A DNA stretch of 64,000 bases from Ottowia sp. (GTDB taxonomy: Bacteria > Pseudomonadota > Gammaproteobacteria > Burkholderiales > Burkholderiaceae_C), in the NCBI RefSeq assembly GCF_016703145.1, contig NZ_JADJCO010000002.1, positions 186,001-250,000 of the forward strand. Reading direction: 5' to 3'. The notes beneath the pieces were generated by a model that was not told where the DNA came from, did not search any database, and saw nothing but the letters and a program-made list of their open reading frames with translations. Numbering within the stretch: position 1 is the first letter of the stretch; every line of letters begins with the position of its first letter. The translations under genes were made by a program, and so were the position numbers. Positions 57,765 to 64,000 of this stretch are shown here, piece by piece.

Positions 57765-58493
57765 TCAAACGCCAACGTCTCCCGTCGAGAACGATTGGAC
57801 CTCGCCGTCAGGCTTCTCCAGCAAGAGAAGCCCGGTGCTGTCGACGCCAAGGCAACGCCCTTCGACACGCTCCGTGCGCGCTTCATTGAGAGCGACGGTC
57901 ATGACTTCGCCACGGCGCCAGATGTTGGCGGTGTAGGTCTGCGCGATCGATGCGAATCCATCTCGCGTCCAGATATGGAACTGCTCGACCCAGGTATTCG
58001 CAATTTTCTCGATGAGGTCCAGACGCTCGATCGGATGAAAGCGCCCCAGGGACGTTGTCGGATAAATGGTTTCGGACGGTGCCGCCAGGAGGTTCACGCC
58101 GATCCCGACATAGATGCGTGCCGCGTCGATTTCGATCAGGGTTCCTGAAATCTTGGCGTCATCGACCACCACATCGTTCGGCCACTTGATTCTTGCGACT
58201 GCTTGGTCACCTATCAATTTCTGCAGGACGCCGTGAATCACCACGCCCGTCATCAAAGACAAGGTCGAAAAATCCTGGACCACGGAGGGGCGGGGCGCTG
58301 CAATCGTCATGGACAGGTTGTCCGCAGGGGCGTGCCACACGCGTCCGTAGCGACCACGACCGGCCGTCTGCCTTCGTGTCGACACCACGAACACGCCGCT
58401 CTCGCCCTTGTCGACCAACCGCTTCGCCTCTGCGTTGGTGCTGTCGAGCTCTGCGTAGTCTTTGAAAATCATCTCGCTGTTCCAGATATCCAT
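57765..58493 (-). CDS. Stand-alone biotin--protein ligase (no DNA-binding domain)
   Basis: A 242-residue biotin protein ligase that attaches biotin to carboxylase carrier domains by way of biotinyl-AMP. The LDSTNAEAKRL opening, the GRGRYGRVW biotin loop (about residues 45-53), KWPNDVVVDDAKISG and YVGIGVNL are intact, followed by a small C-terminal domain. The N-terminal helix-turn-helix of repressor BirA is absent. ATG 58491-58493 is preferred; 58470-58472 is possible. It is inside the A/T-rich block and convergent with the reductase. A housekeeping ligase probably exists elsewhere. Confidence 0.87.
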   Translation of the reverse strand: MDIWNSEMIFKDYAELDSTNAEAKRLVDKGESGVFVVSTRRQTAGRGRYGRVWHAPADNLSMTIAAPRPSVVQDFSTLSLMTGVVIHGVLQKLIGDQAVARIKWPNDVVVDDAKISGTLIEIDAARIYVGIGVNLLAAPSETIYPTTSLGRFHPIERLDLIEKIANTWVEQFHIWTRDGFASIAQTYTANIWRRGEVMTVALNEARTERVEGRCLGVDSTGLLLLEKPDGEVQSFSTGDVGV

Positions 58494-58723
58494 GGCGCCG
58501 CACACATCGAGACCTGACGTCTGTCCACACCCCTCGAGGGCCGAGCACTGCAGCCATCGGCGGCCCTGCTCGGTCAGTGCAGTGACCATACTGCAACCTG
58601 AATCCAGCAGTTCGTCGTGCCCTCGAAGGTGGCCGTCGCGTCTTTCGTGCGGGCGGACGGGACGAGGCTTGCCGACCTTGGAGCTCTGGGAAGCACCGGG
58701 TCACGGCCGCCTGCTGTCGGCCT

Positions 58724-58753
58724 AGGGTCAGATAAGAATTTTCTTGTTGCAAA
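58724..58753 (+). repeat. Right border direct repeat of the A/T-rich block
   Basis: AGGGTCAGATAAGAATTTTC followed by TTGTTGCAAA. It equals 56497-56526 at 28 of 30 positions, in the same orientation, 2.2 kb away. The 230 bp between the biotin ligase start and this repeat show no gene. Confidence 0.82.
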
Positions 58754-58777
58754 CGTGGGGACCGCAAACCCCCGCAC

Positions 58778-58791
58778 ACCTCATTTGAGGT
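58778..58791. repeat. Perfect 14-bp palindrome
   Basis: ACCTCATTTGAGGT lies between the right border repeat and the first recognisable codons of the DUF6516 remnant. It may be an operator or part of the junction. Confidence 0.5.
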
Positions 58792-59020
58792 ATGGCCTTC
58801 CCAAATTTTTGCGATATCCCTGTGCCGCCGTGCGCGCATTCGTTCAAATACCGCCTGTTTTTTGGCGATGCCACGGAGTGCGGAGTGCGCTATGACAACG
58901 AGCGTGGCAAGGGTGACCATCGCCACCTGGGCGGCGTGGAAACACGCCTATGCCTTCACCACGCTGGACGCCTTGCTGGCCGACTTCGAGCGCGACGTAA
59001 CCTACTGGAAAGCGAGCTGA
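58792..59020 (+). pseudogene. DUF6516-family gene, 5'-truncated and frameshifted
   Basis: One frame gives HSFKYRLFFGDATECGVRYD and NERGKGDHRHLGG, the core of DUF6516 proteins. The next frame continues AYAFTTLDALLADFERDV and ends at TGA 59018-59020. Removing one A from the AAA run at 58940-58942 joins both parts. The usual first 25 or so residues before the core are missing; the right border of the A/T-rich block lies there instead. DUF6516 proteins are thought to be toxin-antitoxin-like partners of the small protein that follows. A sequencing error in the A run cannot be ruled out. Confidence 0.7.
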
Positions 59021-59022
59021 AC

Positions 59023-59277
59023 ATGCCCAAAGCCATCATCGAAATTCAGGCGCAGGCGCGATTCTTCCAGGCCGCCCGGCGCGGCGCCGCGGCCATGCAA
59101 CGCCGCAAGGGCGATGCCGACTTTTACCTGAGCTACCCCAGCGCCCGCGACCTCTACAGCGACCTGACCCCGGCCCGGCTGGGCTTGCTGGGGCTGGTGG
59201 AGCAGACAGAGGCGGGGGCGTGGCGCGTGCCGTTCAATGGCGTGGAGATTCGCGTGGCGATGGTGCATGCGGCGTAG
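59023..59277 (+). CDS. Small hypothetical protein, partner of the DUF6516 gene
   Basis: An 84-residue protein, start ATG 2 bp after the DUF6516 stop. It opens MPKAIIEIQAQARFFQAARR and has an LTPARLGLLGLVEQTEAGAW segment that could be a helix-turn-helix or small DNA-binding unit. I do not recognise a named family. Position directly behind a DUF6516 gene suggests a two-gene toxin-antitoxin-like pair. Because of the upstream frameshift its frame is also open into the DUF6516 remnant, so a fused product could be made. Confidence 0.6.
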   Translation: MPKAIIEIQAQARFFQAARRGAAAMQRRKGDADFYLSYPSARDLYSDLTPARLGLLGLVEQTEAGAWRVPFNGVEIRVAMVHAA

Positions 59278-59382
59278 CTGCCGTTTCCAGGACCAACCAG
59301 CGCCAGATGGCCTCGACGGCTCTCCGCTCCACGTGGTCCGCTGCACCCGAGGGGGCGTTTTCATCTTGGGAGCGGCCCGATG

Positions 59383-59418
59383 AAAAAAGCCCTAAGGTGT
59401 TGATCCTTAGGGCTTTTT
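59383..59418 (-). terminator. Bidirectional terminator behind tRNA-Met
   Basis: A perfect 9-bp stem, GCCCTAAGG (59389-59397) with CCTTAGGGC (59405-59413), with AAAAAA on the left and TTTTT on the right. It suits the minus-strand tRNA and the plus-strand gene before it. Confidence 0.9.
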
Positions 59419-59449
59419 GGACCTTCGCGCACGTCGGCGGAAGGTGATG

Positions 59450-59526
59450 TGGTGGTGGTAGGTGGAATCGAACCACCGACCTTGGGGTTATGAATCCCAC
59501 GCTCTAACCGTCTGAGCTATACCACC
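59450..59526 (-). tRNA. tRNA-Met (anticodon CAT, elongator type)
   Basis: A 77-nt tRNA on the minus strand with CCA encoded. Acceptor GGTGGTA pairs with TACCACC, the anticodon loop is TTCATAA and the T-loop is GTTCGATTC. The paired first acceptor base speaks for the elongator and against the initiator. Confidence 0.95.
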
Positions 59527-59556
59527 GGAACCGCGCATTATAGGGGCAGAAAAAGC

Positions 59557-60336
59557 CTATCGGTGCCTGAACCGCGCCGGCCGCTTGCCCACGAAAGCGT
59601 CCATGCCTTCCTTCTGGTCCTCGGTGGCGAACAGGGCGTGGAACAGGCGCCGCTCGAACATCACGCCATCGGGCAGCGTGCCTTCGAAGGCGCGGTTGAC
59701 GCATTCCTTGGCGGCCATCACGGCCAGCCGGCCTTGGCCGCAGATCATCAGCGCGGCGCCCAGGGTCTCGTCCATCAGCTTGTCCAGCGGCACCACGCGG
59801 CTGACCAGGCCGGCGCGTTCGGCCTCGGCGGCGTCCATCATGCGGCCGGTGAGGATCAGGTCCATGGCCTTGGCCTTGCCCACCGCGCGCGGCAGGCGCT
59901 GGGTGCCGCCGGCGCCGGGGATGATGCCCAGCTTGATCTCGGGCTGGCCGAAGCGGGCGTTGTCGGCGGCGATGATGAAGTCGCACATCATCGCCAGCTC
60001 GCAGCCGCCGCCCAGGGCGAAGCCGCTGACGGCGGCGATGACGGGCTTGCGGATGCTGCGGATGGTTTCCCAGTCGCGCGTGATGTAGTCGTCCCGGTAC
60101 ACGTCGGCGAAGCCGTAGGTGGCCATGGCGCCGATGTCGGCACCGGCGGCGAAGGCCTTCTCGCTGCCGGTGATGACGATGCAGCCGATGGCCTCGTCGG
60201 CGTCGAACGCCTTCAGCGCCTGGCCCAGCTCGACCATCAGCGCGGGGCTGAGCGCGTTGAGCTGCTTGGGGCGGTTGAGCGTGATGACGCCGACCTGTCC
60301 GCCTTCGGTGCGGACGTCGATGAATTCGTAGGCCAT
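59557..60336 (-). CDS. Enoyl-CoA hydratase
   Basis: A 259-residue crotonase-fold hydratase. Both catalytic glutamates are present: in GFALGGGCELAMMCDFIIA and in FGQPEIKLGIIPGAGGTQRL. The oxyanion hole fits AFAAGADIGAM. It adds water to trans-2-enoyl-CoA in fatty acid or aromatic breakdown. Divergence from paaG-paaI-paaK makes a role as PaaF in phenylacetate breakdown possible, but a general beta-oxidation role cannot be excluded. Confidence 0.92.
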   Translation of the reverse strand: MAYEFIDVRTEGGQVGVITLNRPKQLNALSPALMVELGQALKAFDADEAIGCIVITGSEKAFAAGADIGAMATYGFADVYRDDYITRDWETIRSIRKPVIAAVSGFALGGGCELAMMCDFIIAADNARFGQPEIKLGIIPGAGGTQRLPRAVGKAKAMDLILTGRMMDAAEAERAGLVSRVVPLDKLMDETLGAALMICGQGRLAVMAAKECVNRAFEGTLPDGVMFERRLFHALFATEDQKEGMDAFVGKRPARFRHR

Positions 60337-60435
60337 GGGGCGGATCTCCTGAAATGCCGATGACTATACCGGCGCCGAATTAGCCGACCGGCTGGTTGGC
60401 GAATGGTAAATTGCGGCCCCAGGAGACAAAAGACC

Positions 60436-61236
60436 ATGAGCCAGACAGAACCCGCCGTCCTGTACGAGGAGGAGGGCGCCATCGCGGTGCTGACCCTCAA
60501 CCGACCGCAGTCGCTCAACAGCTTCACGCGGCAGATGCACCGCGATCTGTGGGCCGCGCTGGACCGCGTGGAGGCCAGCCAATCGGTCCGCGCGCTGGTG
60601 CTCACCGGCGCCGGGCGGGGCTTTTGCGCCGGGGCCGACCTGTCGGAATTCGACTTCAGCGAGGGGCCGAACCTGGCGCGGCGCGCCGACCCCGGCCCGG
60701 TGATCGAGCAGGCCTTCAACCCCACCACGCGGCGGCTGACCCAAGTGCGCGTGCCCACGGTGTGCGCCGTCAACGGCGTGGCGGCGGGTGCCGGCGCCTC
60801 GGTGGCCATGGCGTGCGACATCGCCATCGCCGCGCCGGGCGCCAGCTTCATCCAGGCCTTCAGCAAGATCGGCCTGGTGCCTGACAGCGGCGCCACCTGG
60901 TTCCTGCCGCAGCGCGTGGGCCTGGCGCGCGCGCTGGCGCTGGCCATGACGGGCGACAAGCTGGGCGCGGCCGACGCCAAGGCCATGGGCCTGATCTGGG
61001 ACGTGCAGGACGACGCCCTGGGCGCCGCCAAGGCCTTGGCCCAGCGCCTGGCGGCGATGCCCACGCGCGCGCTGGTGGCCACGCGCCACCTGCTGCGCGG
61101 CGCGCACACGCACACGCTGGATGAGCAGCTCGACATCGAGCGCGACGCGCAATCGCGCCTGGGCTTCACGCACGACTACATCGAGGGCGTGACGGCCTTC
61201 CTGCAGAAGCGCGCGCCGAGGTTCAAGGGCGAATGA
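60436..61236 (+). CDS. paaG: Ring-1,2-epoxyphenylacetyl-CoA isomerase (crotonase family)
   Basis: A 266-residue crotonase-fold isomerase, PaaG by its position before paaI and paaK. It rearranges epoxyphenylacetyl-CoA to the oxepin form. GAGRGFCAGADLSEF is the oxyanion loop, and SKIGLVPDSGATWFLPQRVG has aspartate where hydratases have the second glutamate, as in PaaG. AGGAG lies 10 bp before the ATG at 60436. It overlaps paaI by ATGA. Confidence 0.9.
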   Translation: MSQTEPAVLYEEEGAIAVLTLNRPQSLNSFTRQMHRDLWAALDRVEASQSVRALVLTGAGRGFCAGADLSEFDFSEGPNLARRADPGPVIEQAFNPTTRRLTQVRVPTVCAVNGVAAGAGASVAMACDIAIAAPGASFIQAFSKIGLVPDSGATWFLPQRVGLARALALAMTGDKLGAADAKAMGLIWDVQDDALGAAKALAQRLAAMPTRALVATRHLLRGAHTHTLDEQLDIERDAQSRLGFTHDYIEGVTAFLQKRAPRFKGE

Positions 61237-61706
61237 TGGACGCACCCGATCCCCAGGATCTCGCCCGCCGCGTGGGCGAGGCCATGTTCGCCGCCGACCG
61301 CGCCTCGCGCGACACCATGGGCATGGAACTGCTGGCCTGCGAGCCCGGCCGCGCGCGCATGCGCATGGCGGTGCGGGCGCTGCACCTCAATGGCCACCGG
61401 ATCTGCCACGGCGGCTTCATCTTCACGCTGGCCGATTCGACCTTCGCCTTCGCCTGCAACAGCCGCAACCACAACACGGTGGCCAGCGGCTGCGGCATCG
61501 AGTTCCTCCAGCCCGCGCACGAGGGCGACGTGCTCACCTGCGAGGGCGTGGAGCAGACCTTGAACGGCCGCCACGGCGTGTACGACATGCGCGTGACCAA
61601 CCAGAAAGGCCAGGCCGTGGCGCTGTTCCGCGGCAAGAGCGCGCAGATCAGCGGCACGGTGATCCCGGCCGGCGACGAACCCACCCCAACGGAGACAAGA
61701 ACATGA
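61233..61706 (+). CDS. paaI: Hydroxyphenylacetyl-CoA thioesterase PaaI
   Basis: A 157-residue hotdog-fold thioesterase that frees CoA from dead-end ring-hydroxylated phenylacetyl-CoA compounds. The HRICHGGFIFTLADSTFAFA segment carries the active-site asparagine/glycine/aspartate pattern of PaaI. It overlaps paaG and paaK by ATGA on each side, so the three genes are tightly coupled. Confidence 0.93.
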   Translation: MMDAPDPQDLARRVGEAMFAADRASRDTMGMELLACEPGRARMRMAVRALHLNGHRICHGGFIFTLADSTFAFACNSRNHNTVASGCGIEFLQPAHEGDVLTCEGVEQTLNGRHGVYDMRVTNQKGQAVALFRGKSAQISGTVIPAGDEPTPTETRT

Positions 61707-63004
61707 GCGCCAAGCACTTTCCCCTGGAGCCGATCGAGAAGGCCAGCCTCGACGAGCTGCGCGCCCTGCAGCTCAAGCGCCTGCAGGCCACGCTGGCGCA
61801 TGCCTACGCCCACTCGCCGGTGTACAAGGCCAAGTTCGACGCCGCCGGCGTGCATCCCGACGACTGCCGTTCGCTCGCCGACCTCGCGAAGTTCCCCTTC
61901 ACCACCAAGCAGGACCTGCGCGGCAGCTACCCCTTCGGCATGTTCGCCGTCCCGCGCGATCAGGTGGCGCGCATCCACGCCAGCAGCGGCACCACCGGCA
62001 AGCCCACGGTGGTGGGCTACACGCGCAAGGACATCGACACCTGGGCCGGCGTGGTGGCGCGCAGCATCCGCGCCGCCGGCGCGCGGCCGGGCGACATGGT
62101 GCACATCAGCTACGGCTACGGCTTGTTCACCGGCGGCCTGGGCGCGCACTACGGGGCCGAGAAGCTGGGCCTCACGGTGGTGCCCTTCGGCGGCGGCCAG
62201 ACCGAGCGGCAGATCCAGCTCATCCAGGACTTCAAGCCCGACATCATCATGGTCACGCCCAGCTACCTGCTGGCGGTGTGCGACGAGGTCGAGCGCGCGG
62301 GGCTCGACCCCAAAAGCACCAGCCTGCGCCTGGGCATCTTCGGCGCCGAGCCCTGGACCAACGAGATGCGCCAGGCCATCGAGGCGCGCATGGGCATCGA
62401 CGCGGTGGACATCTACGGCCTGTCCGAAGTCATGGGCCCCGGCGTGGCCAGCGAGTGCGTGGAGACCAAGGACGGCCCGACGATCTGGGAAGACCACTTC
62501 TATCCCGAGATCATCGACCCCGACACCGGCGCCGTGCTGCCCGACGGCGCCAGCGGCGAACTGGTCTTCACCAGCCTGACCAAGGAAGCGCTGCCCATCA
62601 TCCGCTACCGCACGCGCGACCTCACGCGCCTGCTGCCGGGCACCGCGCGCACCATGCGCCGCATGGAGAAGATCACCGGCCGCAGCGACGACATGATGAT
62701 CATCCGCGGGGTCAACGTGTTCCCGACGCAGATCGAGGAGCTAATCCTGAAGCGCGCCGAGCTGTCGCCGCACTACCAGTGCCTGCTGCTGCGCGAGGGC
62801 CCGCTGGACAGCCTGAAGGTGGCCATCGAGACCGCGCCCGGCGTCAGCCCCGACAGCACCGAGGCGCGCGCCGCCGCCAGGCTGCTGCAGCACGAGATCA
62901 AGGTCTTCATCGGCTCCAGCGTGGAGATCGAGCTGAAGGGCGAGGGCGGCATCGAGCGCAGCGTGGGCAAGGCGCGGCGGGTGGTGGACTTGCGCGGGAA
63001 ATGA
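61703..63004 (+). CDS. paaK: Phenylacetate--CoA ligase
   Basis: A 433-residue adenylate-forming enzyme that activates phenylacetate. The P-loop HASSGTTGKPTVVGYT is near residues 92-107. The EPWTNEMRQAIEARMGIDAV, YGLSEVMGPGVA and RTRDLTRLLPG motifs follow, and the C-terminal domain has ITGRSDDMMIIRGVNVFPTQ. Full length is usual. The ring epoxidase (paaABCDE) and paaZ are not in the window. A family A element lies beyond the stop. Confidence 0.95.
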   Translation: MSAKHFPLEPIEKASLDELRALQLKRLQATLAHAYAHSPVYKAKFDAAGVHPDDCRSLADLAKFPFTTKQDLRGSYPFGMFAVPRDQVARIHASSGTTGKPTVVGYTRKDIDTWAGVVARSIRAAGARPGDMVHISYGYGLFTGGLGAHYGAEKLGLTVVPFGGGQTERQIQLIQDFKPDIIMVTPSYLLAVCDEVERAGLDPKSTSLRLGIFGAEPWTNEMRQAIEARMGIDAVDIYGLSEVMGPGVASECVETKDGPTIWEDHFYPEIIDPDTGAVLPDGASGELVFTSLTKEALPIIRYRTRDLTRLLPGTARTMRRMEKITGRSDDMMIIRGVNVFPTQIEELILKRAELSPHYQCLLLREGPLDSLKVAIETAPGVSPDSTEARAAARLLQHEIKVFIGSSVEIELKGEGGIERSVGKARRVVDLRGK

Positions 63005-63030
63005 CCGGCCCCGGGGGGCTGGCACCGGAT

Positions 63031-63094
63031 TTCAAGTCAATTTGGCCTTCAGCCAGTGTGGATATTGTGTCGTCAGCTATATAAAAAATAGCAT
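63031..63094 (-). repeat. Family A element between paaK and the DUF3108 gene
   Basis: TTCAAGTCAATTTGGCCTTC, then AGCCAGTGTGGATATTGTGT, then CGTCAGCTATATAAAAAATA. It separates two convergent genes and ends at the DUF3108 stop codon. Confidence 0.8.
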
Positions 63095-64000
63095 CAACGC
63101 TGCTCGATCGTCTCCACCAGCAGGTCCATGAAGGTGTCCGCCCCTTGCGTGATGCGGATGCGCACCGGCAGGTGCTGCAGCGCGGGGGCGTACCAGATCT
63201 CGGCCGTGATGGGGCCGCGCGGGCGCGCCAGCGGGCGCGGCTTCAGGTGCAGGGCCTGCACGGCGCCCAGGCGCGGCAGGTGCAGCGTCTCCTCGCCCAC
63301 CACGTCGTAGGTCCACTCGTCCACGCCGCCGGGGCGGGCCAGCCACACGCGGACCTGCGCGCCGGGCTCCAGCCGCGCCTGGCCGGTGGCGAAGCGCTGG
63401 CCCAGTTCGACGAACTGGCTCGCCGCGTCCTGCACGGCCTCGGGGCGGGGCACGCGCTCGCCGCTGTGCAGCCGCACGTCCTCGCCCAGGCGCACGCCGC
63501 GCCGGCGCTGGCGCACCTGCTCCTCGTACACCTCGGGCCGCAGGCCCTGCTCGGTGATCTCGCCCTGGCTGGTGAAGCGCGAGGACAGCAGCAGGCCCAC
63601 GTCCAGCCGCACCACGGCCTGGTAGCGCGTGCCCTCGCGTTGCCACAGCACCTCGGCGTCGCCGTGCAGCTCGCCGCGGTAGTGGCCGCCCAGCCGGTAG
63701 GTCAGGCGCGTGTCGGCGGGCCAGCGGTCCAGGAAGGCCGGCGGGGCGGCGCTGGCGGCGGGGGCCGCGGGCTCGGCGGCGGGCGCCTCGGCCACCTGGG
63801 GGGCCGAAGCGTCTTCCGCGGGCTCGGCGGGCGCGCTGGCGACGGCTTCGGGCTCGGGCGGCGGCGCGGCGCCGGGAGTGGCATCCGGGGATTGGTTTGC
63901 TCTTTTTTTTGGAGCTGCTCGCGCTTGATGGATGCGGGCTGAAGACCGATTTGGCTTGGATTTTGCCGCTCGCGGCGGCGGCGCGGGCGCCTCGGCCGGC
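63094..64000 (-). CDS. DUF3108 family protein, C-terminal part (start outside window)
   Basis: At least 301 residues; the frame is open to the window end. The C-terminal 200 residues (ADTRLTYRLGGHYRGELHGD, then DVGLLLSSRFTSQGEITEQG, then ITAEIWYAPALQHLPVRIRI) match DUF3108 proteins, which are probably periplasmic and of unknown role. Before this comes a long proline/alanine/glutamate linker. Within it a family A element (63896-63964) encodes a basic patch with KSKPNRSSARIHQARAAPKK. The start and a likely signal peptide are beyond 64000. Confidence 0.82.
   Translation of the reverse strand, partial: PAEAPAPPPRAAKSKPNRSSARIHQARAAPKKRANQSPDATPGAAPPPEPEAVASAPAEPAEDASAPQVAEAPAAEPAAPAASAAPPAFLDRWPADTRLTYRLGGHYRGELHGDAEVLWQREGTRYQAVVRLDVGLLLSSRFTSQGEITEQGLRPEVYEEQVRQRRRGVRLGEDVRLHSGERVPRPEAVQDAASQFVELGQRFATGQARLEPGAQVRVWLARPGGVDEWTYDVVGEETLHLPRLGAVQALHLKPRPLARPRGPITAEIWYAPALQHLPVRIRITQGADTFMDLLVETIEQR
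63896..63964 (+). repeat. Family A element inside the DUF3108 coding sequence
   Basis: TTTGCTCTTTTTTTTGGAGC, then TGCTCGCGCTTGATGGATGC, then GGGCTGAAGACCGATTTGGC and TTGGATTTT. It runs antisense to the gene, keeps its frame open, and gives a basic stretch in an otherwise acidic linker. Confidence 0.72.

Noticed and set aside
58792..59277. Programmed ribosomal frameshift in the DUF6516 gene
   Set aside because: The AAA run is short, there is no slippery heptamer or following structure, and the missing 5' end indicates decay. A mutation or sequencing error is simpler.
59450..59526. tRNA-Met as the attachment site of the A/T-rich block
   Set aside because: The block ends about 700 bp away at 58753, no integrase is present, and the border repeats share nothing with the 3' end of the tRNA.

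Overview
The window is ordinary chromosome of a high-GC betaproteobacterium. Gene content and order point to Burkholderiales, family Comamonadaceae (the Acidovorax / Comamonas neighbourhood): hisI-hisE-HIT-tatABC, petABC-sspA-sspB, a DUF721 gene divergent from secA, pilB-pilC-pilD-coaE-zapD-yacG-mutT, and ispB / rplU-rpmA-obgE-proB. The genus cannot be fixed from this sequence alone.

Layout. 1-8305: end of gdhA, histidine genes hisI/hisE, a small membrane protein, a patatin-like lipase, a HIT protein, the twin-arginine translocase tatABC, a DegS/DegQ-type protease, a NIF3 protein and pdxA. 8375-13146: mscL divergent from the cytochrome bc1 operon petABC (with an FNR/Anr-like box), then sspA-sspB and tRNA-Thr. 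13161-19210: DUF721 gene, secA, argJ, a DUF815 ATPase and mutT. 19284-24910: yacG, zapD, coaE and the type IV pilus assembly genes pilD, pilC, pilB on the minus strand, then tRNA-Pro. 24931-32749: ispB, ribosomal proteins L21/L27, obgE, proB, a CNP1-like protein, rppH, proS and a lytic transglycosylase. 32790-43278: two CorC/HlyC-type membrane proteins, a DUF937-OmpA fusion, grxD, an H-NS protein, an ApaH-like phosphatase, a DUF445 protein, a RhlE-type helicase, a zinc metallopeptidase and an ornithine-cyclodeaminase-family reductase. 43457-52897: dcd and a purine uptake/breakdown block (guanine deaminase, nucleoside-type ABC transporter, xanthine dehydrogenase xdhA-xdhB). 52976-56452: a PNPOx-fold protein, a PNPOx-GAF-C-terminal fusion, a hemerythrin-like protein and a small MscS channel. 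56497-58753: a more A/T-rich foreign block between near-identical 30-bp direct repeats, with a truncated thioesterase, an enoyl/quinone reductase and a stand-alone biotin ligase. 58792-64000: a broken DUF6516 gene and its partner, tRNA-Met, an enoyl-CoA hydratase, the phenylacetate genes paaG-paaI-paaK, and the start-less end of a DUF3108 protein.

The most unusual signal is a dispersed element of about 55-68 bp (called family A here), present in about 15 diverged copies in 64 kb. Most copies sit directly behind stop codons. Several supply the stop codon and last residues of genes, and four lie inside open reading frames (NIF3, xdhA, xdhB, DUF3108). In xdhA and xdhB the element is read in the same frame and aligns without gaps over 22 codons. 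This behaviour resembles the protein-coding palindromic elements of Rickettsia. A second, longer G/C-rich repeat (family B) occurs three times between genes. No prophage, IS transposase, rRNA operon or CRISPR array was seen.
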